Of a stretch of 64,000 nucleotides of DNA, positions 8,502 to 16,767 are shown piece after piece. The translations under genes and the position numbers were made by a program. Location: NCBI RefSeq assembly GCF_005870035.1, contig NZ_SWJG01000007.1:149464-213463 (forward strand), read 5' to 3'. The stretch's first letter is position 1; the number at the start of each line of letters is the position of its first letter. Source of the stretch: Spirosoma lacussanchae. Lineage in GTDB: Bacteria; Bacteroidota; Bacteroidia; Cytophagales; Spirosomataceae. The notes under the pieces were generated by a model that saw nothing but the letters and a program-made list of their open reading frames with translations, made no database searches and had not been told where the DNA came from.

Positions 8502-9255
8502 AAAATCCGCTGCCGCTGATGTAAGGGTCTTCGGCCGTGATGTGGTAGTGATAGATGCCGTTCGGGAAGTCGGTCGTTGCGTGGGTGTGGCCGTGGTACT
8601 TGTCGAGGTCGGCGTTGGTGATGGTTTTGCCGTTTTCGACGGGGCCGTATACAGGAAACCCATCGAGCAAAAAGCCCATCAGCGCATCTTTCCCTTTTTT
8701 AGTGGTCAGGTAAAACGGCTCGAGGTGGTAGTGGTAGAGGCCCTGCTGCTGAGGATGCCCGCCATACTGATCAAATCCGTTGATTTCGTTGGTAAGCGGG
8801 GCGTTCATAGCCGCGTACTGGTTGAAAAACGGCACCCCGTTGACCGATACCCCCATAGGCCCGCCGGGGGTCGACGCATGGGCCGCGTCGACCGTTGGAT
8901 TGAGTGGTATTTTAAACGTCAGGTTAATCTGGCTGATGGTATTGGGGTTGATAGCAAACCGGGTGTTGGTGCCGTTATAGGCTTCATAGAGCGAGCTTTC
9001 CCACTTGGTGCCTTTGTAATAAGGACTCTTGTGATCAGGCAGGCTGGTGGTTTTGATCACGACGTTCGTGCCTTCGATGTAGATGTCGCTGGCACCGTAG
9101 ATTTTCTTGTATACATCCGGTACCGTTGTTGTGTTGTTGGCGGGCGTTACGGTATCGTCGGAAGTAGACTGGCAGGCGGTGGCAAAAACCAGGCAGCCGG
9201 CCAGCAGGGCCAGCCCGCGACGGGCCGTCAGGAATGAAGATGGGGTCATAGTCAT
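8473..9255 (-). CDS. YHYH-domain lipoprotein
   Basis: 260-residue protein with a lipoprotein signal (cleavage before Cys28 in VFATACQST) and two YHYH motifs, LYHYHLEP and IYHYHITA, separated by the conserved segment GFLLDGFPVYGP. The family (YHYH, Pfam PF14240) has no established function; its paired histidines suggest metal binding, which is inference. The ATG at 9255 lies 18 bases after a CGTCTAA box that repeats the promoter-like motif found before the anti-sigma gene; a second ATG two codons on is also possible. The 3' end overlaps the MORN-like gene. Confidence 0.82.
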   Translation of the reverse strand: MTMTPSSFLTARRGLALLAGCLVFATACQSTSDDTVTPANNTTTVPDVYKKIYGASDIYIEGTNVVIKTTSLPDHKSPYYKGTKWESSLYEAYNGTNTRFAINPNTISQINLTFKIPLNPTVDAAHASTPGGPMGVSVNGVPFFNQYAAMNAPLTNEINGFDQYGGHPQQQGLYHYHLEPFYLTTKKGKDALMGFLLDGFPVYGPVENGKTITNADLDKYHGHTHATTDFPNGIYHYHITAEDPYISGSGFYGKAGTVTQ

Positions 9256-9273
9256 AAATGAGTTGGTATGACC

Positions 9274-9306
9274 TTAGACGACCTTCCGAACGCATTCCTA
9301 CGGCCG
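9274..9306 (-). promoter_or_regulatory. candidate ECF promoter in front of the YHYH gene
   Basis: Read on the minus strand: CGGCCGTAGGAAT (9306-9294), 13 bases, CGTCTAA (9280-9274). The same two blocks with the same 13-base spacer occur at 10151-10119. GGAAT plus CGTC at this spacing has the form of an ECF sigma -35/-10 pair. It starts 19 bases upstream of the YHYH start and would give a very short leader. Confidence 0.6.
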
Positions 9307-9324
9307 GGGCGAAGAATTTTATGA

Positions 9325-9810
9325 TTACTGTCGGGGTGGCCCGCCGGGCCCCGGTCGCTGCGGCCGGGCAAAGAGCTGCCCCAACTCATCGACCAGCTGC
9401 GCAAAATCGGCCCGCTGATCGGGGCGGCAGAGGGCTTTGATGTCCCGAAAATGGGCGTAGTTCAGTTGGGCAACCGCGCGCTGATTCTCGGCAATCTGGC
9501 GGCTCAGCGAGCTGGCCTGGCTGGTGTCGGGCTGGTCGGTGGCCAGCAGGCCGTAGTAACGACGGTAGAGCTGAGCCGACTCATCGGCCAGCACCCGGGT
9601 CTGCCGGCGGTGGGAATCGATCAGCCGACGATACTGCTGCTGCTGGCCGGTATCCAGCCGAAGCCGGTCAATAATGAGCCGGGCGGGGCCTTCGCCGGGG
9701 GCACCGGGGCTGGGAGGAGGGCCGGACTGCCGGATCAGAAAGCCGATGGTCACCAGGTTCAGCACCAGCAGGCCCACCAGGGCGATGGTTAATAGTTTGG
9801 TCCGCTCCAT
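9325..9810 (-). CDS. Spy/CpxP-like periplasmic protein (heavy-metal-sensor type)
   Basis: 161-residue protein with one N-terminal membrane segment or uncleaved signal (about residues 7-27) and a mostly helical, Arg/Gln-rich periplasmic part. The helical region with RLDTGQQQQYRRLIDSHR and the Gly/Pro-rich tail resembles the periplasmic heavy-metal sensor/resistance family related to Spy and CpxP, small envelope chaperones. It overlaps the anti-sigma gene by 22 bases, so the two are translated together; it may help the anti-sigma factor sense envelope or metal stress. Assignment is by pattern, not by catalytic residues. Confidence 0.7.
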   Translation of the reverse strand: MERTKLLTIALVGLLVLNLVTIGFLIRQSGPPPSPGAPGEGPARLIIDRLRLDTGQQQQYRRLIDSHRRQTRVLADESAQLYRRYYGLLATDQPDTSQASSLSRQIAENQRAVAQLNYAHFRDIKALCRPDQRADFAQLVDELGQLFARPQRPGPGGPPRQ

Positions 9811-10112
9811 ACGTCGTAAAGTTGGTTGGTAGCCGGATAAAGGTTCAGGTCGGTAACGACGGTGTTCAGTTCGCTGGCGTTGGCCGGAGCCGACGCGAAC
9901 CGACCGCTGGCCGCCTGCCAGTTCAGCACCACCAGCAGCCCGAACGACGCAGCCGCCAGCCAGACCGTTCGCATCGGCAAACGAACCGGAACCGCCCGGT
10001 CGGTGAGCCGATTGCGGATGCTGGCAAACAGAAACGGACCGGGCTCGGCCCGTTGCAGCCCGTCTGCACTACTCAGAACGTCGTCAATCCATTTTTCTTT
10101 TTCCGGTTCCAT
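9789..10112 (-). CDS. short transmembrane anti-sigma factor
   Basis: 107 residues: an acidic cytosolic N-terminus (about 1-45, MEPEKEKWIDDVLSSADG), one membrane segment (about 47-65, VWLAAASFGLLVVLNW) and a short periplasmic tail. Position directly after the ECF sigma gene and this topology are typical of small Bacteroidota anti-sigma factors; no zinc-finger HxxxCxxC motif is present. A promoter-like element ends 6 bases before the ATG at 10112, so a transcript from it would be almost leaderless. The 3' end overlaps the Spy-like gene. Confidence 0.72.
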   Translation of the reverse strand: MEPEKEKWIDDVLSSADGLQRAEPGPFLFASIRNRLTDRAVPVRLPMRTVWLAAASFGLLVVLNWQAASGRFASAPANASELNTVVTDLNLYPATNQLYDVWSGPNY

Positions 10113-10118
10113 ACCTCG

Positions 10119-10151
10119 TTAGACGCGAGTGGCTCTTTATTCCTACGGCCG
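10119..10151 (-). promoter_or_regulatory. candidate ECF promoter in front of the anti-sigma gene
   Basis: Read on the minus strand: CGGCCGTAGGAAT (10151-10139), 13 bases, CGTCTAA (10125-10119). Identical in both blocks and spacing to 9306-9274. Part of it lies over the stop codon of the sigma gene (10143). The -10-like block ends 6 bases before the anti-sigma ATG. Confidence 0.6.
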
Positions 10152-10733
10152 ATTTGATTTATACCAGCCCGCCAGCTGTTTTTTCAGGTTTTCGGTAGCG
10201 CGTTGCAGCAGCGACTCGACCGCGCCTACGCTGACGGCCATGACCTCGGCGGCTTCACCATTGCTCAGCCCTTCGATTCGGGTCAGAATATAAGCCGTTT
10301 TTTGTTTGTCGGCGAGGGTATCGATGGCCCGGAACAGGATGGCCGCGTTCTCCTGCCGGTCGAGTTCGATGCCGGGATGGACGAAATCGGGCGCGTCATG
10401 GAGCAGGTTGCCGCTTGATGGGTCGAAGAGGCTGGTCAGGAACGCAAACCGCTTCTGCCGTTTTTTGTGCTTCAGGTAATCGAGCGACCGGCTAACCGTG
10501 ATCCGATAGAGCCAGGTGGTTACCCGCGCGTCGCCCTTGAAACGCCCCGCCGACCGAAACACTTCGATAAAGACATCCTGCGTAATTTCTTCGGCGTCCT
10601 CGCGCGAGCGCACGTAGCCGAGCGCGGTGTTGAACACCCGGCTTTTAGTGATCTCATACAACTGCCGGAAAGCGGTTTCGCTGCCCTGCGCAACGGCGTC
10701 GAGCAGGGCAATCAGGTCAGACGTATCGGCCAT
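10143..10733 (-). CDS. ECF-type RNA polymerase sigma factor
   Basis: 196-residue sigma-70 family protein with region 2 (about 20-90, including YVRSREDAEEITQDVFIEVF and TWLYRITVSRSLDYL) and region 4 (about 125-190, LSNGEAAEVMAVSVGAVESLLQRA). First gene of a minus-strand module: sigma, anti-sigma, Spy-like, YHYH, MORN-like, SCO1. Two copies of an ECF-like promoter motif lie inside the module, suggesting that the factor drives its own anti-sigma gene and the YHYH-MORN-SCO1 block. I see no copy of the motif in the 150 bases before this gene. Confidence 0.93.
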   Translation of the reverse strand: MADTSDLIALLDAVAQGSETAFRQLYEITKSRVFNTALGYVRSREDAEEITQDVFIEVFRSAGRFKGDARVTTWLYRITVSRSLDYLKHKKRQKRFAFLTSLFDPSSGNLLHDAPDFVHPGIELDRQENAAILFRAIDTLADKQKTAYILTRIEGLSNGEAAEVMAVSVGAVESLLQRATENLKKQLAGWYKSNRP

Positions 10734-10883
10734 TCAGGGTCACGGTGGATACCCACAGCGGCAATCGGCTGCTGCGGTTCGGGCCAGTAAGGTAATCGTT
10801 CCTGTTGACAATCAACTGGGTACGTACCTGGTTGGGCCTTGCCTGTCTGGCTGCAAAAATCGCTCCTAACGATCAAGTACGGC

Positions 10884-11924
10884 TCAGATGTTCAGTCTCC
10901 GCAGTATGGTATCGGCATCGAACGTCTCGATAGAGGGAAAATAAGTTTCGTAGGCTTCGTGCTGGAGTTTGGTGGCGTAGGTGCGATGAAAAAAATACCG
11001 GCCGTATTTGATGACGTAGTTCAGGATAAAGAATCGATAGGCTTCGGGCAAAAACCGGATTTCGCGTTCGGTAAGCGGGTATATTTTGTGGTACTCTTCC
11101 AGAAACCAGCCAAACCGCTCTTCCATCAGCGGCCCGATTACGTAGCTGAACACGGTACGGTCGCCCACGTCGGAGCAGACCCGGCTGAAGAAATAGAAAT
11201 CCATAACCCGGTAACTGATCCGGAACCAGTCGTAATCCCAGCGCGAGTAGAGCTTCAGATCGTCGGTAACCGAGAAGTTGCCGATGTTCCAGTCCACGAA
11301 GACAGGCATGGTTTCGACCGTTTTGGCAACCAGCTTCTGCCGGTTTTCGAGGAACAGATGGCACTGCCGGCGCAGGGCTTCTTCGTTCAGGCGGTGTTCG
11401 TACTGGCCGGTTTCGGTGCCGAGCAGGTCGAGCAACCCCTGAATGTCGGACCGAAGGGTTTTGGCATATTTGGGCAGTACAGGGCTGGCGCGGTTACAGG
11501 CCAGGTGGAAGCGGGCAATTTCGGCACCGAGTTTCCGGATATGGGTTTCGTCGAGCCGACGCGGCATCCGGTTCATGGTGCGGATGGGGTTGTAGAAAAC
11601 AACCCAGGCATCGATGGTATGTTCCTGATGCCGGTAGATAAATACCTGCCCGTTTTTGGACAGCGAGCGGGCCAGCACATTCTCAAACGGATACAGCAGG
11701 TTGTTGGCCAGCGCCTGGATGATGCGGTGATCATCGCGAAAGTGTTCGAACTTGCCGAAGTACGAGAGCTTGGCAATGACCCGGTCGCCGGAGTCGAGCG
11801 TGATCCGAAACACGTGGTTGGTCGATACGCGGGCGCTGATGTCTTCAATGGCCTGAACGGTCTGGCTCGGATCAAACGCAGCCCACGCTTGCCGGATTAT
11901 AGTAGGATAATCAATAAGACGCAT
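10884..11924 (-). CDS. aminoglycoside/homoserine-kinase-like phosphotransferase
   Basis: 346-residue protein with a protein-kinase-like (APH) fold: the N-lobe has a candidate ATP-binding Lys in DRVIAKLSYFGKFE, and the C-lobe has FVDWNIGNFSV and SRWDYDWFRI. The first corresponds to the Brenner loop HGDxxxxN, but with Phe-Val where His-Gly is usual; the second gives the metal-binding Asp (DYD). Substrate unknown. It follows the glutamine-synthetase-family gene by 80 bases on the same strand, so an amino-group substrate such as a gamma-glutamyl amine is possible but unproven. Confidence 0.7.
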   Translation of the reverse strand: MRLIDYPTIIRQAWAAFDPSQTVQAIEDISARVSTNHVFRITLDSGDRVIAKLSYFGKFEHFRDDHRIIQALANNLLYPFENVLARSLSKNGQVFIYRHQEHTIDAWVVFYNPIRTMNRMPRRLDETHIRKLGAEIARFHLACNRASPVLPKYAKTLRSDIQGLLDLLGTETGQYEHRLNEEALRRQCHLFLENRQKLVAKTVETMPVFVDWNIGNFSVTDDLKLYSRWDYDWFRISYRVMDFYFFSRVCSDVGDRTVFSYVIGPLMEERFGWFLEEYHKIYPLTEREIRFLPEAYRFFILNYVIKYGRYFFHRTYATKLQHEAYETYFPSIETFDADTILRRLNI

Positions 11925-12004
11925 AACATCGGGTCACGGTTTCCTGCTTCCTGTCTGCTGGTTGGGCGGCTGTTCACAAACCGTAAACCGAAGAGAAAAC
12001 CGGG

Positions 12005-13396
12005 TTAAATAATCTCAAAATATCGCTTCAGCTCCCAGTCGCTGACCTGCCGGGCATACTGCCGGGCTTCCCAGTCGCGGGTGCGGGTGAAATGGTCAAC
12101 AAATTCGGCCCCGAACAGTTCGACCGCCACCGCCGATTCGGCCATTTGCCGGGTGGCGTCGGCCAGGTTACCCGGTATAACGCCGTGCTGCTTGTCAACG
12201 TATCCGTTGCCGATGGAAGCCGGTATGTCGAGCGAGAGGCCGTGCCGGATGCCGTACAGGCCCGACGCCAGCGCAGCCGCCAGCGCCAGATAGGGGTTGG
12301 TGTCGGCGCCCGATACCCGGTGTTCAACCCGGCAGTAGGCTTCCTTATGGTTCAGCACCCGGAGCGCCGTAGTCCGATTATCGACCGACCAGGTTACGGT
12401 GGTTGGCGCCCAGGCCCCCTCAACGAGTCGTTTGTAGCTGTTGACGGTGGGCGCAAACATGGGCGTGATATGCGGCAGGCAATGCAGCTGACCGGCAATA
12501 AACTGCTTCATTAGCTCGCTCATGTGTTTGTGAGCCCCCTGGCTGGTATCGGCGTAGAACAGGTTCCGGGTCTGGTCGGCGTTCCATAAACTCTGGTGAA
12601 TATGGCCGCTGCAGCCGGGCAGGTCGGCGTTCCATTTGGCCATGAACGACGCCACGAGCCCGTGCCGATACGCAATCTCCTTGACGGCGGTTTTGAATAG
12701 CGCAGCTTTATCGGCCGCGCCCACTACCTCATCATGATGGATAGCGGCTTCGTAAACCCCCGGCCCGGTTTCGGTGTGGAGACCTTCGAGCGGAATGTCG
12801 AAGCGCGTCAGAAAATCGAACAGATCGTTGTGGAAAGCAGACTCGAGCGAGGGGCGCAGGATCGAGTAGCCAAACATGCCGGGCGTAAGCGGCTCGGGGT
12901 TTCGAAATCCTTTGTCGTGCAGGCTCTGCGGGGTTTCGCGGAAGTTGAACCACTCAAATTCCTGCGCCATGCGGGCGTGGTAACCCATCTGGCGGCATTG
13001 TTCCGCAATCCGCTTCAGCAGCGAGCGCGGGCAGGCGGGCAGGCTAGTCCCGTCGGGCCGGGAAAAATCGGCCAGGAAAAACGGGATGTCATCTTCCCAC
13101 GGAATCTGCCGAAACGTGGCAACGTCGAGCCGCACCGGCGCATCGGGGTAGCCCGAGTGCCAGCCCGTAATGCCCGCGTTGTCGTAGGGGGCATCGGTCA
13201 TGTCCCACCCCCAGACCACGTCGCAGAAGCCAAAGCCATCGGTCAGGCCGTCGATGAACTTCTGACGGCTGATCACTTTGCCCCGCAACACCCCATCGAT
13301 GTCGGCGAAGGCGTACTTGATTTTGTGAATGTCGTGTTCAACGAGGAAGTCAACAACGGCTTGCGGAGTCATGGGCATTGGTGTTGGTTGAGGCAT
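12005..13396 (-). CDS. glutamine synthetase family protein (gamma-glutamyl-amide ligase type)
   Basis: 463-residue enzyme of the GS family. Conserved parts: an N-terminal beta-Grasp region (KYAFADIDGVLRGK), the ATP/glutamate site with PGVYEAAIHH and GCSGHIHQSLW, the NSYKRLVEGAWAP motif and the CRVEHRVSGADTNPYLALAA segment. Sequence style is that of the GlnA-like branch that includes gamma-glutamylpolyamine synthetases rather than the main ammonia-assimilating GlnA. The frame is open to 13495, but the upstream part is Cys/Arg-rich and non-conserved; ATG at 13396 is chosen, 13378 also possible. A phosphotransferase gene lies downstream on the same strand. Confidence 0.85.
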   Translation of the reverse strand: MPQPTPMPMTPQAVVDFLVEHDIHKIKYAFADIDGVLRGKVISRQKFIDGLTDGFGFCDVVWGWDMTDAPYDNAGITGWHSGYPDAPVRLDVATFRQIPWEDDIPFFLADFSRPDGTSLPACPRSLLKRIAEQCRQMGYHARMAQEFEWFNFRETPQSLHDKGFRNPEPLTPGMFGYSILRPSLESAFHNDLFDFLTRFDIPLEGLHTETGPGVYEAAIHHDEVVGAADKAALFKTAVKEIAYRHGLVASFMAKWNADLPGCSGHIHQSLWNADQTRNLFYADTSQGAHKHMSELMKQFIAGQLHCLPHITPMFAPTVNSYKRLVEGAWAPTTVTWSVDNRTTALRVLNHKEAYCRVEHRVSGADTNPYLALAAALASGLYGIRHGLSLDIPASIGNGYVDKQHGVIPGNLADATRQMAESAVAVELFGAEFVDHFTRTRDWEARQYARQVSDWELKRYFEII

Positions 13397-13593
13397 GAAC
13401 GGATCGGCTGACAAACAGGACACGCAAAGATGCGTTTCGGCAGGCTTCCTCCCAAACTTCGGCCCGTTCCTCCCACGATTGGCGGGGTTCGTCACACCGA
13501 TTTTCGGGGGCGGAGGGGCGGTGCTTGTTTTGAACCATCAACCCCGGCAAAAGGCCGTGGGCTGACCCAAAAACGACTTTACCGTTCAAACCG

Positions 13594-13887
13594 ATGAAAA
13601 CGATCTATAAAACCTTCGCCCTGTTGCTGATTGTCGCTTCGTTTGCTGCCTGTACCGATTCATCCATCGAGCCCGTTAAACCAGCCTTACAGCCGCAGTC
13701 GGCCGTTGAGCGGCCCGACAGCGTACAGCTGGTGCATATCGTGCCTTTTCATGACAACGCCCGGCCGCAGTCGATTCCGATGGATACGCCCGAGGCCGTT
13801 AGCCCGGTCGAGCCTCAACCCCGGCCGTCGGTAGCCCCCGTTCCGCAGCCTACCGGTATGCCGATGTATGTCTCCATCAGCCAGTAG
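13594..13887 (+). CDS. small proline-rich lipoprotein, unknown function
   Basis: 97 residues. An N-terminal lipoprotein signal (MKTIYKTFALLLIVASFAAC, Cys20) is followed by a low-complexity Pro/Val/Gln/Ser-rich tail with no recognisable domain. The coding frame has good signal-peptide structure and an ATG right after the GS-family divergent region, so I regard it as real. It is followed after 33 bases by the CPBP-like membrane gene on the same strand. No function is proposed. Confidence 0.65.
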   Translation: MKTIYKTFALLLIVASFAACTDSSIEPVKPALQPQSAVERPDSVQLVHIVPFHDNARPQSIPMDTPEAVSPVEPQPRPSVAPVPQPTGMPMYVSISQ

Positions 13888-13920
13888 TTCATTCTTTCTG
13901 TTTTTTCCTATACGCCTATT

Positions 13921-14667
13921 ATGAACACGTTCCGTATGCGCTTCACCGATTTTACCGCCTTTGCCCGCCAGCCCCAGTACCTGCTGCCGCTGGATGAAAC
14001 ACCCGGCCAGCGTTCGACCGCGACCGCGAGTCTGTTTCTGACCGAATACCCGCTTTTTCTGACGGTTTCGGCCCTGTCGGTTGGGGCGCTGCTGCTGACC
14101 AGTTATCTGACCGGGCAGGACGTTCTGCGGCTGCTCAACCTGTCGAGCCGGTTTCCGCTTACGGTACTGATTGTGGGGGGGCTGGTGGCGCCTGTGCTGT
14201 CTGAAACCCTGTTCCGGTTCATGCTGCGACTGACCCCGGCCCGGCTCGAAGTGGCCGTAGCGCTGCTCCTGCTGGCGCTGATCAATGTTTCATACAAAGG
14301 CATCAAGGCGGTATTGGACGCGCAGGCTATTTTCTGGGTGGTTCCGGTCTGGATGGTTGTTATCTGGCAGCTGAGCCGATACATCCGGCGCCCGGCCGTT
14401 TACGCGCAGATCGAGCGGTTCTGGCGGGTTAATTTCCGGTGGGTGTTTTACGGGCTGGCGCTGGTATACGCTCTGTTTCGGGTCTGCAATACCGTGTCGC
14501 TGACCGACTGGCAGGTGTTGTGGTTACCGGTACTGTTGCTGCCCGGTTGGCTGATCGGCCTTTATCTGGGCTACGTTCGGATGAAATACGGATTCTGGTT
14601 TGCCGTGGCCGTCCACGCCCTGATGATGAGCCTGCCCATAAGTCTGGAAATAATCCGGTTGTTGTAG
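13921..14667 (+). CDS. CPBP/Abi-like integral membrane protein (degenerate)
   Basis: 248 residues with about 6 hydrophobic segments. The segment APVLSETLFRFML resembles motif 1 of CPBP intramembrane proteases (EExxxR), but the first Glu is Ser, leaving SETLFR; the late AVHALMM segment could be the His motif. With one catalytic-type Glu missing, proteolysis is doubtful. It lies 13 bases before a LytS kinase gene and may belong to the same transcript; a role in membrane-protein processing for the neighbouring signal system is speculation. Confidence 0.6.
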   Translation: MNTFRMRFTDFTAFARQPQYLLPLDETPGQRSTATASLFLTEYPLFLTVSALSVGALLLTSYLTGQDVLRLLNLSSRFPLTVLIVGGLVAPVLSETLFRFMLRLTPARLEVAVALLLLALINVSYKGIKAVLDAQAIFWVVPVWMVVIWQLSRYIRRPAVYAQIERFWRVNFRWVFYGLALVYALFRVCNTVSLTDWQVLWLPVLLLPGWLIGLYLGYVRMKYGFWFAVAVHALMMSLPISLEIIRLL

Positions 14668-14680
14668 CTTTGATGAGTCG

Positions 14681-15874
14681 ATGGAGAATCTTGTGACTAT
14701 GAGTGATGTAAAAACCAGGTACTGGTCTTCTCTCGCGGGCTGGTTTGGTCAGCAGGCCCGGCCCTTTATAGCCCGCTGGTGGCTGTGGATTGTGCTGGTA
14801 CTAAGTCCGGCTTATCTGATTTATTATTTTACCGAAAGCAGCCTCCAGGAGCGGATCAACACCAGTATTCAGAAGGCCGAGCAACGGGATAAAGCACTGG
14901 CGAAAGAAACTGGACAGAAAGCCAGTTCATCGTACCGGGCCGGGGTTTTTATAGGAACCATTGTGCGTCTTATCGTGAACGAATGGGTAACTCTATTGCT
15001 CATAGCGTTGCTGGTTGCCGCTTTGCTACGGCTACATTATCTGTATGTGTTTCAGGTGTTGTTCGAGCGGGATGCTATCGGTCGTCGGGTATATGTTGTC
15101 GTTGCGGTGGTAGGATGGCTCGCCCTGGCCGCTATTTTTTCGGTACTTATCGGTAAACGAGGTGCCGAGTATAATTATCACTGGACGCTGGCGAATAGCT
15201 TTGTTTTAATGCATGTCGGCTACAGTCTGGTTGTGTCGTGGCAAAATAGCCGCCGTCGGCAACAGGCGCTGATCCAGCAGCGTGTTCAAGCCGAACTCGA
15301 TGCGCTCAAAGCGCAGGTGAACCCGCATTTTCTGTTCAACTCACTCAACAACATCTACGGCACGGCCATCGTAGAAAACAGCCCCCGAACGGCCGAAAGT
15401 ATACAGCAGCTCTCCGGAATTGTGCGCTACGTGATGGAAGAGTCGCGGCAGAAAACGACGGACATACAGCGCGAGCTGCGGTTCATCGACGATTACGTGG
15501 AACTACAGCGCGTCCGGATTCCCGATCAGGCCAATATCCGGATCGACACCGATATTCAGTGGGATGAGAAACCGGCGCAGATTGTGCCGCTGCTGCTGAA
15601 CCCGCTCATCGAAAATGCGTTCAAATACGGCATCAGCATCCAGCAGCCCTGTTTTGTACGCATCCGGCTGCGGGTTCAGGACAACAGCCTCCATCTGGGT
15701 ATCGCGAACAGCATTTTGCCCCGTACGGACCTGGAAAAAGGAACCGGCCTGGGGCTGGCCAACGTCCGGCAGCGGCTCGCCCTGGCCTATCCGAACCAGC
15801 ACAGCCTGCGAATAAGCGACCATAACGACACCTTTTCGGTAGATTTGAGCATCGATCTTACCCCGAACGAATGA
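14681..15874 (+). CDS. LytS/YpdA-type sensor histidine kinase
   Basis: 397 residues with about four membrane segments (near 33-50, 100-118, 140-158, 170-185) and a His_kinase core: the phospho-acceptor His lies in AQVNPHFLFNSLNN, the ATPase N-box in NPLIENAFKYG and the G-box in GTGLGLANVRQR. Family members phosphorylate LytTR regulators, and one is encoded 195 bases downstream. The stop overlaps the start of a 64-residue membrane protein by 4 bases (ATGA). ATG at 14681 or 14699 could be the start. Confidence 0.92.
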   Translation: MENLVTMSDVKTRYWSSLAGWFGQQARPFIARWWLWIVLVLSPAYLIYYFTESSLQERINTSIQKAEQRDKALAKETGQKASSSYRAGVFIGTIVRLIVNEWVTLLLIALLVAALLRLHYLYVFQVLFERDAIGRRVYVVVAVVGWLALAAIFSVLIGKRGAEYNYHWTLANSFVLMHVGYSLVVSWQNSRRRQQALIQQRVQAELDALKAQVNPHFLFNSLNNIYGTAIVENSPRTAESIQQLSGIVRYVMEESRQKTTDIQRELRFIDDYVELQRVRIPDQANIRIDTDIQWDEKPAQIVPLLLNPLIENAFKYGISIQQPCFVRIRLRVQDNSLHLGIANSILPRTDLEKGTGLGLANVRQRLALAYPNQHSLRISDHNDTFSVDLSIDLTPNE

Positions 15875-16065
15875 AACCTACTGCCAAGCTGATCATTGCA
15901 TCGATCGTTCTTTTCGCGATAGCCGCGGCTCTGCCTATCGTTACGCTCGTCAACACGTACCTGAAACGGGGGGTTATCGACTGGTTGAGCGTTGTAATCA
16001 GTGCGCTGTTCAGCCTGGCCGCCTACCGGATGTACACCCGCTTGAAACGGCCCACGGGCCGATAA
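15871..16065 (+). CDS. 64-residue two-helix membrane protein inside a two-component operon
   Basis: Small protein with two hydrophobic helices (about residues 7-25 and 36-54) and a basic C-terminus (RLKRPTGR). It overlaps the kinase stop by ATGA and ends 3 bases before the response-regulator ATG, so the three are tightly coupled. No family recognised. Small membrane proteins in such positions often tune the sensor kinase; that is an analogy, not evidence. Confidence 0.7.
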   Translation: MKPTAKLIIASIVLFAIAAALPIVTLVNTYLKRGVIDWLSVVISALFSLAAYRMYTRLKRPTGR

Positions 16066-16068
16066 CCC

Positions 16069-16767
16069 ATGCCTACTCAACTCCGCTGCATCGCCATCGA
16101 CGATGAGCCTATTGCCCTCGACGTGATCAGGGCCCACGCGGCCAAAGTGCCGTTTCTGGACCTTCGGCGTACCTTCGTCAACGCCATCGAAGCGCTTGCT
16201 TTCCTGAAAACCGAGACCATCGATCTGATTTTTCTCGATATCAACATGCCCGACCTCACCGGGCTGGACTTTGCGCAGGTGGTCGGCAACCGGAGCCTGG
16301 TCATTTTCACGACAGCCTATCCCGAGTACGCGCTGCAGGGCTTTGAACTGAGCGCCCTCGACTATCTGCTGAAGCCCATTGCGTTCGGTCGTTTTTTTCA
16401 GGCGGCCAACAAAGCCTACGAGCGCCTGGCCGGTCCCGACAAGAACGGCACGCCGGCGCGTTCGCCCTACGTATTCGTGAAAGATGGTTACGACTGGGTC
16501 CGTATCAGCCTGGCCGAGTTGCAGTACGTAGAGTCGGAGGGCAATTACCTGACGTTTCAGGAAACGGGCAAGAAAACCCTCACCCGCATGACCATCGGCG
16601 AGGCTATGGAGATGCTACCGGCCGAGCAGTTTATGCGGGTTCATAAATCCTATATCGTAGCGCTGGACCGTATCGAAAAAATCGAACGTCATCAGCTAAC
16701 CATCGGTAAAGTGCAGGTGCCGCTCAGCGGAAGTTACCGCGACGAACTGCTCGAGCGGGTTAAATGA
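16069..16767 (+). CDS. LytTR-family response regulator
   Basis: 232 residues: receiver domain (about 1-120) with acidic pair Asp11-Asp12 and phospho-acceptor Asp57 in LIFLDINMPDLTG, conserved Lys in YLLKPI, then a LytTR DNA-binding domain (about 140-232) containing the typical VESEGNYLTF and MRVHKSYIV segments. It is the partner of the LytS kinase upstream. Its 3' end converges with nadB and overlaps it by 8 bases. LytTR regulators bind paired direct repeats; none was obvious upstream of this operon. Confidence 0.95.
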   Translation: MPTQLRCIAIDDEPIALDVIRAHAAKVPFLDLRRTFVNAIEALAFLKTETIDLIFLDINMPDLTGLDFAQVVGNRSLVIFTTAYPEYALQGFELSALDYLLKPIAFGRFFQAANKAYERLAGPDKNGTPARSPYVFVKDGYDWVRISLAELQYVESEGNYLTFQETGKKTLTRMTIGEAMEMLPAEQFMRVHKSYIVALDRIEKIERHQLTIGKVQVPLSGSYRDELLERVK

